From assembly GCA_963680875.1 (NCBI GenBank), contig OY804588.1:73990829-74054828 (forward strand): DNA of 64,000 nucleotides. Direction: 5' to 3'. Positions 1 through 9,761 of the stretch are shown here, one piece after another. The stretch comes from Bathymodiolus brooksi (taxonomy: Eukaryota; Mollusca; Bivalvia; Mytilida; Modiolidae). A program made the translations under genes and the position numbers. The notes under the pieces were generated by a model that saw only the letters and a program-made list of their open reading frames with translations, searched no databases and was not told the origin of the DNA. Within the stretch, counting starts at the first letter, position 1. Each line of letters opens with the position of its first letter.

Positions 1-1365
1 ATAAGAGAAGTGGCTGTTGATGGGAGTGGCCTTATAAGAGAGGTGGCCATTGGTGGGAGTAGCCTTATAAGAGAGGTGGCCATTGGTGGTAGTAGCCTTA
101 TAAGAGAAGTGGCCTTTGATGGGAGTAGCCTTATAAGAGAGGTGGCCATTGGTGGGAGTAGCCTTATAAGAGAAGTGGCTGTTGATGGGAGTGGCCTTAT
201 AAGAGAGGTGGCCATTGGTGGGAGTAGCCTTATAAGAGAGGTGGCCATTGGTGGTAGTAGCCTTATAAGAGAAGTGGCCTTTGATGGGAGTAGCCTTATG
301 AGAGAGGTGGCCTTTGATGGGAGTAGGCTTAGAAGAGAGGGGGCCTTTGGTGGTAGTAGCCTTATAAGAGAAGTGGCCTTTGATGGGAGTAGCCTTATGA
401 GAGAGGCGGCCTTTGATGGGAGTAGGCTTAGAAGAGAGGGGGCCTTTGGTGAGAGTAGCCATATTAGAGAGATGGCCTTTGATGGGAGTAGCCTTATAAG
501 AGAGGTGGCCTTTGATGGGAGTATGCTTAGAAGAGAGGGGGCCTTTGGTGAGAGTAGCCATATTAGAGAGATGGCCTTTGATGGGAGTAGCCTTATAAGA
601 GAGGTGGCCTTTGATGGGAGTAGCCTTATAAGAGAAGTGGCTGTTGATGGGAGTGGCCTTATAAGAGAGGTGGCCATTGGTGGTAGTAGCCTTATAAGAG
701 AAGTGGCCTTTGATGGGAGTAGCCTTATGAGAGAGGTGGCCTTTGATGGGAGTAGGCTTAGAAGAGAGGGGGCCTTTGGTGAGAGTAGCCATATTAGAGA
801 GATGGCCTTTGATGGGAGTAGCCTTATAAGAGAGGTGGCCTTTGATGGGAGTAGGCTTAGAAGAGAGGGGGCCTTTGGTGAGAGTAGCCATATTAGAGAG
901 ATGGCCTTTGATGGGAGTAGCCTTATAAGAGATGTGGCCTTTGATGGGAGTAGCCTTATAAGAGAAGTGGCTGTTGATGGGAGTGGCCTTATAAGAGAGG
1001 TGTCCATTGGTGGTAGTAGCCTTATAAGAGAAGTGGCCTTTGATGGGAGTAGCCTTATGAGAGAGGTGGCCTTTGATGGGAGTAGGCTTAGAAGAGAGGG
1101 GCCCTTTGGTGAGAGTAGCCATATTAGAGAGATGGCCTTTGATGGGAGTAGCCTTATGACAGAGGTGGCCATTGGTGAGAGTAACCTAATAAGAAAGGTG
1201 GCGTTTGCTGGGAGTGGCCTTATAAGAGAGGTGGCCTTTGAAGGGAGTAGCCTTATTAGAGAGGTGGCCTCTGGTGGGAGTAGCCATATAAGAGAGGTGG
1301 CCTCTGGTGGGAGTAGCCTTATAAGAGAGGTGGCCTTTGAAGGGAGTAGCCTTATGAGATGGGGA
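1..1365. repeat. 33-bp minisatellite, about 41 copies
   Basis: Tandem array of a 33-bp unit with core GGGAGTAGCCTTATAAGAGA joined to a variable GTGGCC[TTTGAT/ATTGGT] half. Variants alternate (CTTATAAGAGAG, CTTAGAAGAGAG, CATATTAGAGAG) and suggest higher-order blocks. The period is divisible by three and lacks stops in one forward frame, so it reads as a 460-residue frame of 11-residue repeats (REVAFDGSSLI type). It runs into an intron-like 3' end at about 1,413 and 1,486. Most likely an intronic or intergenic minisatellite upstream of the kinase exon, not a protein. The left edge lies outside the window. Confidence 0.93.
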
Positions 1366-1371
1366 CTACAG

Positions 1372-1517
1372 TACTGTCTTGTTTTCAGTTAAATATTTTT
1401 CCCGTTATTTTAGGTCTATGAACATAGCTAAAGCTCCTGTACGATACTGTCTTGTTTTCAGTTAAATATTTTTCCCGTTATTTTAGGTCTTTAAGCATAA
1501 CAAAAGCTCCTCCTCAG
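1372..1517 (+). repeat. 73-bp tandem duplication containing a splice acceptor
   Basis: TACTGTCTTGTTTTCAGTTA at 1,372 recurs at 1,445. Both copies continue through a pyrimidine-rich TTTTTCCCGTTATTTTAG and into similar exon-like bases, so a 3' splice site plus about 31 nt of exon is duplicated. Use of the first acceptor (AG at 1,412-1,413) gives a frame that meets TAA within copy 2. The second acceptor (AG at 1,485-1,486) opens into the kinase exon. Confidence 0.85.
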
Positions 1518-1943
1518 AAGACATTAGATAACACAACAAAGGAGTCAACAGCAAAGGTAAAGGAAGAGAAGAATGAACGACAGGAAAGTTCACAAGGAGA
1601 GGTTGAGGAATGTTTCACTGTTAACACCCATGGAGTGCATGTACGCAAAAGTATTTATACAGTGCCTGATTTCCTAAAGGATCCTGGAAATAATGAATTC
1701 CAACAAACATCCAATCGTAGGTTGTTGTTAAACTGTCAGAATCCACTACATGTGATTAATGGGGTGGAATATAGATATTATTTAGGAATAGTTGACTTCT
1801 TCACTCGGTTTGAATGCAGACAACAAATGGCTAGAATTATGAAAACAGTCAAGTTCTTATCATCAAACCATTCAACGGTACCTCCTAATGACTACGCAGA
1901 ACGCTTTCTCAAATTTATTACAGAAAGAACGACAGATTTATAA
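1487..1943 (+). CDS. Terminal exon of a PIP-kinase-like gene (PIP5KL1-like)
   Basis: About 151 codons open from the acceptor AG at 1,485-1,486 to TAA at 1,941-1,943. The last half reads as the C-terminal end of the phosphatidylinositol-phosphate kinase fold: NPLHVINGVEYRYYLGIVDF, then a helix-rich stretch with KTVKFL, then STVPPNDYAERFLKFITE. In this family the Asp of the (I/V)(I/V)D motif, here in LGIVD, coordinates Mg-ATP, and the YAxRFLxFI tail closes the catalytic domain. The pairing of NPLHV-x-G-x-E-x-RY with LG-V-D resembles PIP5KL1, the catalytically weak scaffold member, more than type I or II kinases; this is from memory. The first ~60 residues are polar and KE-rich. Upstream exons lie left of the window. 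The exon is unfragmented. Confidence 0.72.
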
Positions 1944-2012
1944 CAAAGAACTAACACTTTAGAAAATAGTTGTAAGTTAAGATATTGCTTGCTTCATAAG
2001 AAAATAGATATA

Positions 2013-2752
2013 GTCAATTAGTGTATAACTGTCAATTGGCGTATAACGGTCAATCAGTGTATAGCTGTCAATCAGAGTATAACTGTCAATCTGTGTATAA
2101 CTTCAATCAGTGCATTACTATCAGTGTATAACTGTCCATCAGTGTATCGCTGTCAGTCAGTGTATAACTGTCAATTGGTGTATAACTGTCAATCAGTGCA
2201 TTACTGTCAATCAGTGTATGACTGCCAATCATTGCATCGCTGTCAGTCAGTGTATTACTGTCAATAAGTGTATAACTGTCAATCAGTGTATAATTGTCAG
2301 TGTATAACTGTCAATCAGTATATGGCTGTCAATCAGTATATGGCTGTCAATCAAAGTATAGCTGTCAGTCAGTGTATAACTGTCAATCAGTGCATAGCTG
2401 TCAATCAGCATATAAGTTAATAACTGTCAGTCAGTGTATAGCTGTCAATCAGTGTATAGCTGCCAGTCAGTATATGCTGTCAGTCAATGTAGAACTGTCA
2501 GTCAGTGTAAAGCTGTCAGTCATTGTATAACTGTCAATCATTGTATAACTGTCAGGCAGTGTATAGATGTCATTCAGTGTATTACTGTCAATCAAGGTAT
2601 TATTGTCAGTCAGTGTATAGCTGTCAGTCATTGTATAACTGTCAATCATTGTATAACTGTCAGTCAGTGTATAGATGTCATTCAGTGTATGACTGTCAAT
2701 CAAGGTATTATTGTCAGTCAGTTTATAACTGGCAATCAGTGTTTAACAAAAA
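2013..2752. repeat. 18-bp minisatellite, about 41 copies
   Basis: Unit about CAGTGTATAACTGTCAAT (18 bp), with frequent ATAGCTGTCAGT and CATTGTATAACTG variants and some indels. It begins 70 bp after the kinase stop codon, so it lies in the 3' UTR or just beyond the gene. Open frames on both strands (such as QSVYNC repeats) are by-products of a period divisible by three. Confidence 0.92.
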
Positions 2753-3286
2753 TTGAAGTCAATATATATATATAGACAATTTAGTGCAATGTCAAAATAT
2801 GAAGTTTATGTGGATGGGGCTTAAAAACTGCAATAAAGGCACAGTTCTCGGAACCTTTCCCTAGTTTTGCACTGAATACACATAAACTTTATATTTTAAG
2901 ACACTGCATTAATATTGTGCTCATCCTGCAGAAATATCACATTTATCCAACCACCTTTATAGTTTGATTTAAATAATAAAATTATACAATTATCCCTTGA
3001 TTGCCCCTTTTAATATTATCTGTCAACAGGAATTGAACTGGATTTATAACTAGGTTCCAAAAGCACAACAGGTAACATGTGACAGGGGTACCAGAAAAAG
3101 ATATACTTCAGTCAGTGACAGTATACATATATATATATATATATTGATAGTGCTAACACTCTTACACAAATGTATTGATTTATATAATATGACAGTTTTA
3201 TATGAATTTTTAATTTCATTGATGCATTTTTAAGCATAGTTTAAATGTGCAAGTATAAATTTATATTTCTTGATGCAATCTTGATT
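2753..3286. other. Unassigned AT-rich spacer with a hairpin and AT microsatellites
   Basis: No coding signal. It holds a short TA run at 2,759-2,775, an AT run at 3,123-3,144, and an imperfect inverted repeat. That repeat pairs GCAATGTC-AAAATATGAAG at about 2,784 with its complement ending at about 2,910, around a ~67-bp loop. Confidence 0.6.
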
Positions 3287-3954
3287 TTACTAATACCCGT
3301 GCTCTGAACTAACCAATGAGATTGTATTGTTAAATTATTACTAATACCCGTTCTCAGAACTAACTAATGAGATTGTATTGTTAAATTATTACTAATACCC
3401 GTTCTCAGAATTAACCAATGATATTGTATTGTTAAATTATTATACCCCCCGCAAACAAAGTTTGGGGGGGTATATAGGAATCACCCTGTCCGTCCGTCCG
3501 TCCATCCGACCATGTACCATGTAAGTGCAACTCCTCCTAAACGGCTTATTGGATTTTTATGAAACTTTACATATTTGTAGTACACTATCTGCAAATGTGC
3601 ATGAAGGAATATGGATGCTGTCCAAAATTTAAAAGGGGAGATAATTCAACTTATATTTTCACGAAAAGGGGGGAGGGGGCATGTACCTTGTAAGCGCAAC
3701 TCCTACTAAACTGCTTATTGAATTTTTATGAAACTTTACACAGTTGTAGTACACAACCTGCAGATGTGCATGAAGGAATACCGTTGCTGTCTAAAATTTA
3801 GAAGGGGAGATAATTAACTTGCTAATATACCTGTATTCCAAAGTTTGAACATCAAAGTATTGCAAGCGGGGGGTATCACTCATTGAGGCCACTCACAGTT
3901 CTAGTTACTAATACCCGTTCTCAGAATTAACCAATGATATTGTATTGTTAAATT
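3287..3954. repeat. 51-bp tandem repeat split by an inserted element
   Basis: Units starting TTACTAATACCCGTTCTCAG and ending GATTGTATTGTTAAATTA begin at 3,287, 3,338 and 3,389, and a fourth begins at 3,905. The spacing is exactly 51 bp for the first three. The fourth is displaced by about 465 bp of foreign sequence. Confidence 0.85.
3441..3904 (+). mobile_element. Non-autonomous repeat with terminal hairpin and ATACCCCC ends
   Basis: Starts TATACCCCCCGCAAAC, which folds on the adjacent GTTTGGGGGGGTATA around AAA, followed by (GTCC)n. The far end has GCGGGGGGTAT, complementary to the start, and then closes CACTCACAGTTCTAG. Inside is a ~169-bp direct duplication: CATGTACCATGTAAGTGCAA at 3,511 and CATGTACCTTGTAAGCGCAA at 3,679. 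It sits inside the 51-bp array, which supports insertion. I know this end sequence as common in mussel genomes, but cannot name the family. The CTAG end would fit a Helitron, yet no clear terminal helitron hairpin is seen. Confidence 0.65.
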
Positions 3955-4191
3955 ATTCTTGTTAAGGATATAGTTAAAATTGTGCTCACTAGATTAGATG
4001 TTAAAACAATCGATCAATCAATCAATTTATGATTGGTTTTTTCTTTTTGTCATCTTTTTTTAATTGATTTTGTCTCTTTCTACACTTTTTCTATTAGATT
4101 TTACAATTGTTCTGATAGTGTGGCTTTTTTTGTTTATCATTTTATTTGAAGAATGGATTTACAATTTTTTAGTATAATAAAATGTACATTA
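3955..4191. other. Spacer with an old paralogous segment
   Basis: No gene. Bases around 4,066-4,150 (TTTTGTCTCTTTCTACAC, then an ATTGTTCTGATAGTGTGGC stretch) resemble those following the 45-bp array at 5,014-5,090 and those after the third duplicated unit at 32,474-32,555. All three are probably copies of one older sequence. Confidence 0.5.
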
Positions 4192-4471
4192 AGGGAACGA
4201 CCATTTAACATGAAGGGGGGGTTATGGGTCTTTTTTTTTTAAATATTCTGATTCCCAATGTTGCTGAAAAAAATATTCTGATTTTGGTGGAGAAAAAAAA
4301 AATAATCTGATTCAGAGTTTTTGTCATATAACCTAATGTTAAAATCTGGAAAAAAAATTCGCGCTTTGCGCGACAAAAAAATTTTTTTTAACTCTGGTGT
4401 TGTCCGAAAAAAAATTTCTGAACGAAACAAAAAACCATAACCACCCCCTTCAAGTTAAATGGTCGGTCCCT
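4192..4471. mobile_element. MITE with ~36-bp terminal inverted repeats
   Basis: Left end AGGGAACGACCATTTAACAT and onward through GAAGGGGGGGTTATGG. The right end is the near-perfect complement, finishing GTTAAATGGTCGGTCCCT. The 280-bp element is AT-rich with homopolymer runs, has a TTCGCGCTTTGCGCGA hairpin near 4,360, and has no coding capacity. A diverged inverted copy lies at 41,861-42,092. The target-site duplication is not clear. Confidence 0.82.
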
Positions 4472-4507
4472 AACATGTATTTTATTCTAATATTATACTT
4501 TGTTTAT

Positions 4508-5006
4508 TGAAGTGCCTGTATCAAGCCAGGAAAGTGAGAGGTCATGTATTTGTGTTAGAGGTATTAAGCCAGGTAAATGAGAGGTCATGTATTTGTGTGT
4601 TAGAGGTATCAAGCCAGGAAAGTGAGAGGTCATGTATTTGTGTTAGAGGTATCAAGCCAGGAAAGTGAGAGGTCATGTATTTGTCTGTTAGAGGTATCTA
4701 GCCAGGAAAGTGAGAGGTCGTGTATTTGTGTGTTAGAGGTATTAAGCCAGGAAAGTGAGAGGTCATGTATTTGTGTGTTAGAGGTATCAAGCCAGGAAAG
4801 TGAGAGGTCATGTATTTGTGTGTTAGAGGTATCAAGCCAGGAAAGTGAGTGGTCATGTATTTGTGTTAGAGGTATCAAGCCAGGAAAGTGAGAGGTCATG
4901 TATTTGTGTTAGGGGTATCAAGCCAGGAAAGTGAGAGGTCATGTATTTGTGTTAGGGGTATCAAGCCAGGAAAGTGAAAGGTCGTGTATTTGTGTTAGAG
5001 GTATCA
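4508..5006. repeat. 45-bp minisatellite, about 11 copies
   Basis: Units of AGCCAGGAAAGTGAGAGGTC followed by ATGTATTTGTGTTAGAGGTATCA. Some units are 43 bp, from loss of one TG. The first unit is preceded by TTGAAGTGCCTGTATCAAGC, which also opens the ~69-bp repeats at the right end of each duplicated unit (15.0, 24.2 and 32.4 kb). The array therefore shares ancestry with the duplication boundary. Confidence 0.88.
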
Positions 5007-5229
5007 ATTTTGCCTCTTTCTACAAATTTGATATTTGATTTTAGAATTGTTTCAACAGTGTGGTATTTTTTTGTTTTTTATTTGTTTTATATTATATACG
5101 GGTATATTGTGATCTACTGTAATTATTTATGTATAATACACACATTTCTCTTTTGACTTTTAATAGAACTGATGTAATTGAATTTTGTATGTTGTCTACG
5201 TTCTCATGATAATATTAAAACAATCTATC
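5007..5229. other. Spacer following the 45-bp array
   Basis: Begins with a TTTTGCCTCTTTCTAC segment paralogous to 32,474. The remainder is AT-rich with no coding signal. Confidence 0.45.
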
Positions 5230-5712
5230 AAAAACTCTTTTTAGAGTTAAAAAGTTAGTACTATGCTTAAGTATGGAGTAGAATACTCACACAAGCTAGC
5301 AAAACCTCTGTTTAGGGTTAAACAAGTGAGTACTATGCTCAATTATTGAGTATTATACTCCACAGGCTAGCAAAAACTCTTTTAAGGTGGAACCTATGAG
5401 TACAGTACACAATTGTTGAGTATAATACTCATATATGCCAGCAAAACCTCTTTTTATGGTTAACAAGTGAGTATATCCACATTTACTTTAGAGCATAGTA
5501 CTCATGCAAACTAGCAAAAACTCTTTTGAGTGATAAATAAGTGAATACTATACACAGTTATTGAGTATGATGCTCGAGCTCACACATATTAGCTAAAACT
5601 CTTTTTAGGGTTAAACAAGTGAGTACTATGCTCAATTATTTAGTATAATTCTCTCACAGGCTAACAAAAACTTTTTTTGGGATTAAAAGAGTGAGTACTA
5701 TGAACAATTTAT
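5230..5712. repeat. Degenerate ~70-bp tandem repeat, about 7 copies
   Basis: Recurring blocks AGCAAAACCTCTTTTTAGGG, TTAAACAAGTGAGTACTATG and CTCAATTATTGAGTATAATACTC in fixed order. Copies are diverged and vary from about 63 to 80 bp, so this array is older than its neighbours. Confidence 0.75.
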
Positions 5713-5861
5713 TTTTACTAATAATAGATTTTCAATCATTTGTTAATATTAGTTTTACATAAATGAATTAGTATATAGTTTTTATATGTAGATTATTGTA
5801 ATTCTTCTGTTGTTATAATTATATCAATGTTAAAAATGTATCAGCAAAATAATGTTAAATT
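5713..5861. other. AT-rich spacer left of the triplication
   Basis: No feature recognised. This sequence is absent at the starts of units 2 and 3, so the duplicated unit begins inside the 33-bp array that follows. Confidence 0.5.
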
Positions 5862-6257
5862 AGAGGTACATGTTTGATAAGGACCTCATTAAAGAGAGGT
5901 ACATGTTTGATAAGGACCTCATTAAACAGATGTACATGTTTGATAAGGACATCATTAAAGAGATGTACATGTTTGATAAGGACCTCATTAAAGAGAGGTA
6001 CATGTTTGATAAGGACCTCATTAAAGAGAGGTACATGTTTGATAAGGACCTCATTAAAGAAATGTACATGTTTGATAAGGACCTCATTAAAGAGATGTAC
6101 ATGTTTGATAAGGACATCATTAAAGAGAGGTACATGTTTGATAAGGACCTCATTAAAGAGAGGTACATGTTTGATAAGGACCTCATTAAAGAGAGGTACA
6201 TGTTTGATAAGGACCTCATTAAAGAGAGGTACATGGTTGATAAGGTGTTGTTTGTCT
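5862..6257. repeat. 33-bp minisatellite of unit 1, about 12 copies
   Basis: Unit GAGGTACATGTTTGATAAGG followed by ACCTCATTAAAGA, with GATGTACATG and ACATCATT variants. The last copy degenerates to GTACATGGTTGATAAGGTG. Units 2 and 3 keep only about 7 copies. Open frames on both strands are artefacts of the 33-bp period. Confidence 0.93.
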
Positions 6258-6771
6258 GAATGAAACCTCTTTAAGAGACCACCTTAATTCAAATCCATTT
6301 CTTTGGTAGAGATGGTGATTTTTTAGGACAGATTTTACTGTATAAATTTAATGCAATCACATCGTATGTTATTGAGGCTCTAAAAGGTTCCTATTTAAAG
6401 TGACTACTTTTATACACTTGTCACCAGCAAAACACATAAAGTGTTGGTGACATGTTACAATGCTTGAACTGGCACAGAATTGAATGCATACGTAAAGATG
6501 CTATAATTGTCAGGTGACATGTTACAATGCTTGAACTGGCACAGAATTGAATACATACGTAAAGATGCTCTAATTGTCATGATGTATAAAATAGCAAACA
6601 GTTTCAGTTTTATGATGGGATTTACCCTTTTGGAGCCTCACAGTGCTCAAAAATTGTCATGTGATATTTGTTACCTTGTTGTTTATTATTATCTTTTGTT
6701 TATAGAAATAAAATTAGATATTTTCAAAATCTAAGACTTAGTGTCCATTTGATATAAAATGTAGAAGAGTT
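6258..6771. other. Spacer with a 68-bp tandem duplication (6,445-6,580)
   Basis: GGTGACATGTTACAATGCTT occurs at 6,445 and again at 6,513; each copy continues through CATACGTAAAGATGCT and TAATTGTCA. Same layout in U2 and U3. The first part (AAACCTCTTTAAGAGACCAC) looks like a diverged edge of the adjacent 33-bp repeat. No gene seen. Confidence 0.7.
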
Positions 6772-8227
6772 TGATGATACCAAAGGGGTAATGAGAATCT
6801 GTAAATCGAAGAAGAACAGACAACACAATGGTCAAAAGAGGAAGAACAGACATCACAATGGTCAAAAGAGGAAGAACAGACAACACAATGGTCAAAAGAG
6901 GAAGAACAGACATCACAATGGTCAAAAGAGGAAGAACAGACAACACAAAGGTCAAAAGAAAAAGTGCAAAAGGACAAACATACACATAAAACTAAAGATC
7001 GAGTAACACGAACCCCACCAAAAACCGGGGTTGAACTCCTGTGCTCCGGAAGGGTAGGCAGTTCCTGCTCCACTAGTGGCACCCATCGTGTTAATCTAGT
7101 AACAAACCTGTTGATAAGTCATGAATGAGGAAAGGGTCGGGAAGTGTTTATGACAAGTGGAACATATCCGTTGTCATTTGTGACACAGATATTCCATAAC
7201 GTCAACCAAGTTATGGTGGTGACCGTAAAACTTTTGAAGTGATGACTTCAACCTAACCAATAGGAACCCTTGGTTCAGTAGCTTCCTTGTTAGCAACAAC
7301 CCTCTATTAAGGAAATCCTGATAGGAACCACAAGCTCTGGAACTAAGAGATATATACTTCATATACAGGTGTTGCTGGAATGTTGCTACATATAAATGGA
7401 AACTTCACAATGGGAAAATTGAAATCATCTCTTTTGTCGTACAGTTTGGTTCTTAACCGCCTCTCACTGTCAACTTCGAGGTGTAGGTCAAGGTTTGCAG
7501 CAGACCTAGCCGTATCTGTGGTATCATTTATTTCAATGGGATAGATGCAATCAACGAAATCACTAAACCGAGTATTATTTAGTGAAAGGACATCATCTAT
7601 ATAGCGGAACGTGAAATAAAGGGGCGGGCTAGATTCTTTTCATTTTTCTTGAGACGCCCATGTATGAAGTCTAACTCATACGAATAAAGGAACAATTTGG
7701 TGAGGAAAGGAGCATAGTTTGTACCTAAATGTCTGTTGAAAAACACGTCCACCAAACTTAACAAATTTGTTGTTAATAAAAAAAACTCGAGGATGTTGAT
7801 GATATCAGTTGCAGGAACCGTTTTGGTAGAATCAGATATATACTCAATATGCAGATGCTACTGGAAAGTTGCTACATATAAACGGAAAGATCACAATTGG
7901 AAAATGGGAGGCATGTCTTTTGTTGTAAAGCTTCATTTTGAATCGGCCTTCATTGACAGTATTTTGATGTAAGTCAAGGCACTCATTTGTTTGAAGCTCA
8001 ACGGGATAGATGCGATCAACAAAGTGGTTAGAATTTCTTTTCTCTTCCTTATATAGTGAAACGTTAAGCTGAGAAGAATAATTAGAGGAGCACAGTTAGT
8101 GCCCATAGAAATACCGACTGTCTGTTGAAAAACATATCCACTCGACATAGTAATTATGTTGTCTATCAAAATCTCCAGCAATATGATGATGTCAGTTTCA
8201 GAGAACTTTTGTTTACAACCACAGTGG
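6772..8227 (-). pseudogene. Reverse-transcriptase retroelement relics with 3' tail, U1
   Basis: Read on the minus strand there are two decayed reverse-transcriptase segments. One, about 8,227-7,933, contains GYVFQQTVGISMGTNCAPL, the RT palm region. The other, about 7,750-7,174, contains FQQTFRY, RYIDDVLSLNN (the catalytic YxDD motif), LDLHLEVDSERRLRTKLYDK and LLNQGFLLVRLKSSLQKFYG. Frames are broken by stops and indels. The 3' tail (7,100-6,772) carries an AACCCCGGTTTTTGGTGGGG-type motif and the 30-bp array. The RT wording resembles a retroelement widespread in mussels, possibly Penelope-like; no GIY-YIG domain is visible. Not functional. Confidence 0.8.
6811..6960 (-). repeat. 30-bp minisatellite in the retroelement tail, 5 copies (U1)
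   Basis: Unit GAAGAACAGACAACACAATG followed by GTCAAAAGAG. It is the retroelement 3'-tail sequence amplified in tandem: a single diverged copy is seen at 13,615-13,635 and 13,898-13,925. U2 has 10 copies and U3 has 3. Confidence 0.9.
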
Positions 8228-8304
8228 GGGTTGGGTTTTTTTCAAAATAAGATTTGTCCCTTCCTAAAAAGATATTCGTATCCACGTTGGCCATTCCATT
8301 TTTT

Positions 8305-8586
8305 ATTTTTTATTTTATTTCATTTTTTTGGGGTGTTTTAACACCACTTTCAGCAATATTTCAGCTATATCATGGCGACCAGTTTTAGTTGTGGAAGAAG
8401 CCGGAGTACAGGGAGAGAACAACCGACCATGGACAAGCAACTGGTAAGCTTTATCACTTGCGGCTGCGAGTCGTGTGCACCCTTTTTTGTAAATTACAAA
8501 GCCGGGCACGAACCCACGCCGTATTGGTGATAGGCTTGTATGAGTTGTTAGATAATCCAACTAACTCATTGAGCCACCCGGGTCCT
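8305..8586 (-). mobile_element. tRNA-derived SINE, type A (U1)
   Basis: On the minus strand: head with a box A-like GTGGCTCAATGAGTTAG, box B-like GTGGGTTCGTGCCC, and a core ending ATGATATAGCTGAAATATTG then CTGAAAGTGGTGTTAAAAC. A possible target-site duplication TTCCATTTTTT occurs at 8,294-8,304 and 8,587-8,597. A polymerase-III retroposon of the kind common in molluscs; the family name was not verified. Confidence 0.75.
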
Positions 8587-8647
8587 TTCCATTTTTTTAA
8601 GGGCATCTCAACAATAAAGATAGTAAATTAGCCCAGATTTTTAATTC

Positions 8648-9369
8648 CAGCGTCCACTATATATAGATGATGTTCTGTCGTTTAACAATTCCTGATTCGG
8701 TGATTATCTGCATCGCATCTATCCAAATGAGCTTGAAGTTAAGGATACTTCTAACCTTGGCCTTCACATTGAAATCTACAACGGAGGAAGATTAACGACA
8801 AAACTCTGATTATTTCACTTTTCAAATAGTCAACTTCCCTTTCAATATTCCAGCATCACCAGCGTATGGATATTACATTTCACAACTCTTACATTTTTCT
8901 AGAGCTTGTGCTCAGTACAGTCATTTTCTGGACAGAGCTAAGCTACTAACGCAAAAAGCGACTCAAAACAAGGTTACGTTGCTCCTAGATTGAAGTTATC
9001 GCTACAAAACTTCTACGGTCGTCATCACAACCTGGTTGACCATTACGGAATATCCATATCTCAAATGACAATGAGTCTTTTACTTTTAGCATACTAGTAT
9101 TTTTTCTTTCCTCTATCACTGCCAAGACTTTTACCGGACTTGACTGTATTTATGAGTTACACCGTGGGTGTCTTATAAGAAGCAGGAACTTCTTACCCTT
9201 CGAGAGCACCTAGGTTCACCCCTGGTTTTGGTGGGTTTCGTGCTGCTCATCTTTTTAGTTTTCTGAGTGATGTTTTTATTTGTTTGTCTTCATCCTTTGT
9301 CTTGTGTACCCAGTGTTGCCAGTGTCTCTGGATTGTCCATTATTGATTGCCCCTTCGGTTTTCTCTAAC
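8648..9369 (+). pseudogene. Reverse-transcriptase relic on the plus strand (U1)
   Basis: Plus-strand translation shows IYIDDVLSFNNS, LHIEIYNGGRLTTKL and LKLSLQNFYGRHHNLVDHYG, homologous to the minus-strand relics but with several stops. It is followed by the same tail type (AGGTTCACCCCTGGTTTTGG, then TTTAGTTTTCTGAGTG, then ATTGCCCCTTCGGTTTTCTC). A truncated insertion in opposite orientation to its neighbour. Confidence 0.75.
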
Positions 9370-9485
9370 ATTAATTTATGAAACAACGTTGAACCAATTC
9401 GTTTAATCTGTATTTTTGGAGGATGAAAGAGGAGAGAAATTAAATGTTGCATGTCATTTTTAATATCTCCGTTTATAAATTTCGA

Positions 9486-9749
9486 TTGATTGATTGATTG
9501 TGTTTAACGTCACTTTCAGCAATATTTCAGCTATATCATGGCGACCAGTTTTAGTAGTGGAAGAAGCCGGAATACCCGGAGATAACCACCGACCATAGCC
9601 AAGCGACTGGTTCACTTGCGGCTGCGAGTCGAGTGCACCTTTTTTCGTAATTTACAAAGCCGGGCGCGAACCCACGCCGTATTGGTGATAAGCTTGTACG
9701 AGTTGTTAGGTAATCCAACTACCTAACTCATTGAGCCACACGGGCCCTA
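9486..9749 (-). mobile_element. tRNA-derived SINE, type A, with 12-bp TSD (U1)
   Basis: Flanked by perfect TATAAATTTCGA duplications at 9,474-9,485 and 9,750-9,761. On the minus strand it has box A-like GTGGCTCAATGAGTTAGG, box B-like GGGTTCGCGCCCGG, core CGCCATGATATAGCTGAAAT and a 3' tail of (ATTG/CAAT)n type (CAATCAATCAATC). Length 264 bp. Confidence 0.88.
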
Positions 9750-9761
9750 TATAAATTTCGA

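Noticed and set aside
10..1392. 460-residue open frame of 11-residue repeats
   Set aside because: It is the 33-bp minisatellite read in its open frame; it ends in intron-like sequence and has no promoter or non-repeat domain.
2013..2752. Possible CRISPR-like array
   Set aside because: Units are contiguous 18-mers with no unique spacers, in a eukaryotic genome; ordinary minisatellite. The same holds for all other arrays here.
3441..3904. Helitron call
   Set aside because: The CTAG-like end is suggestive, but no TC start, A/T target or proper terminal hairpin could be fixed, so it is left unnamed.
5860..6263. Overlapping repeat frames on both strands
   Set aside because: Two plus frames and one minus frame are open at once, the mark of a repeat of period divisible by three.
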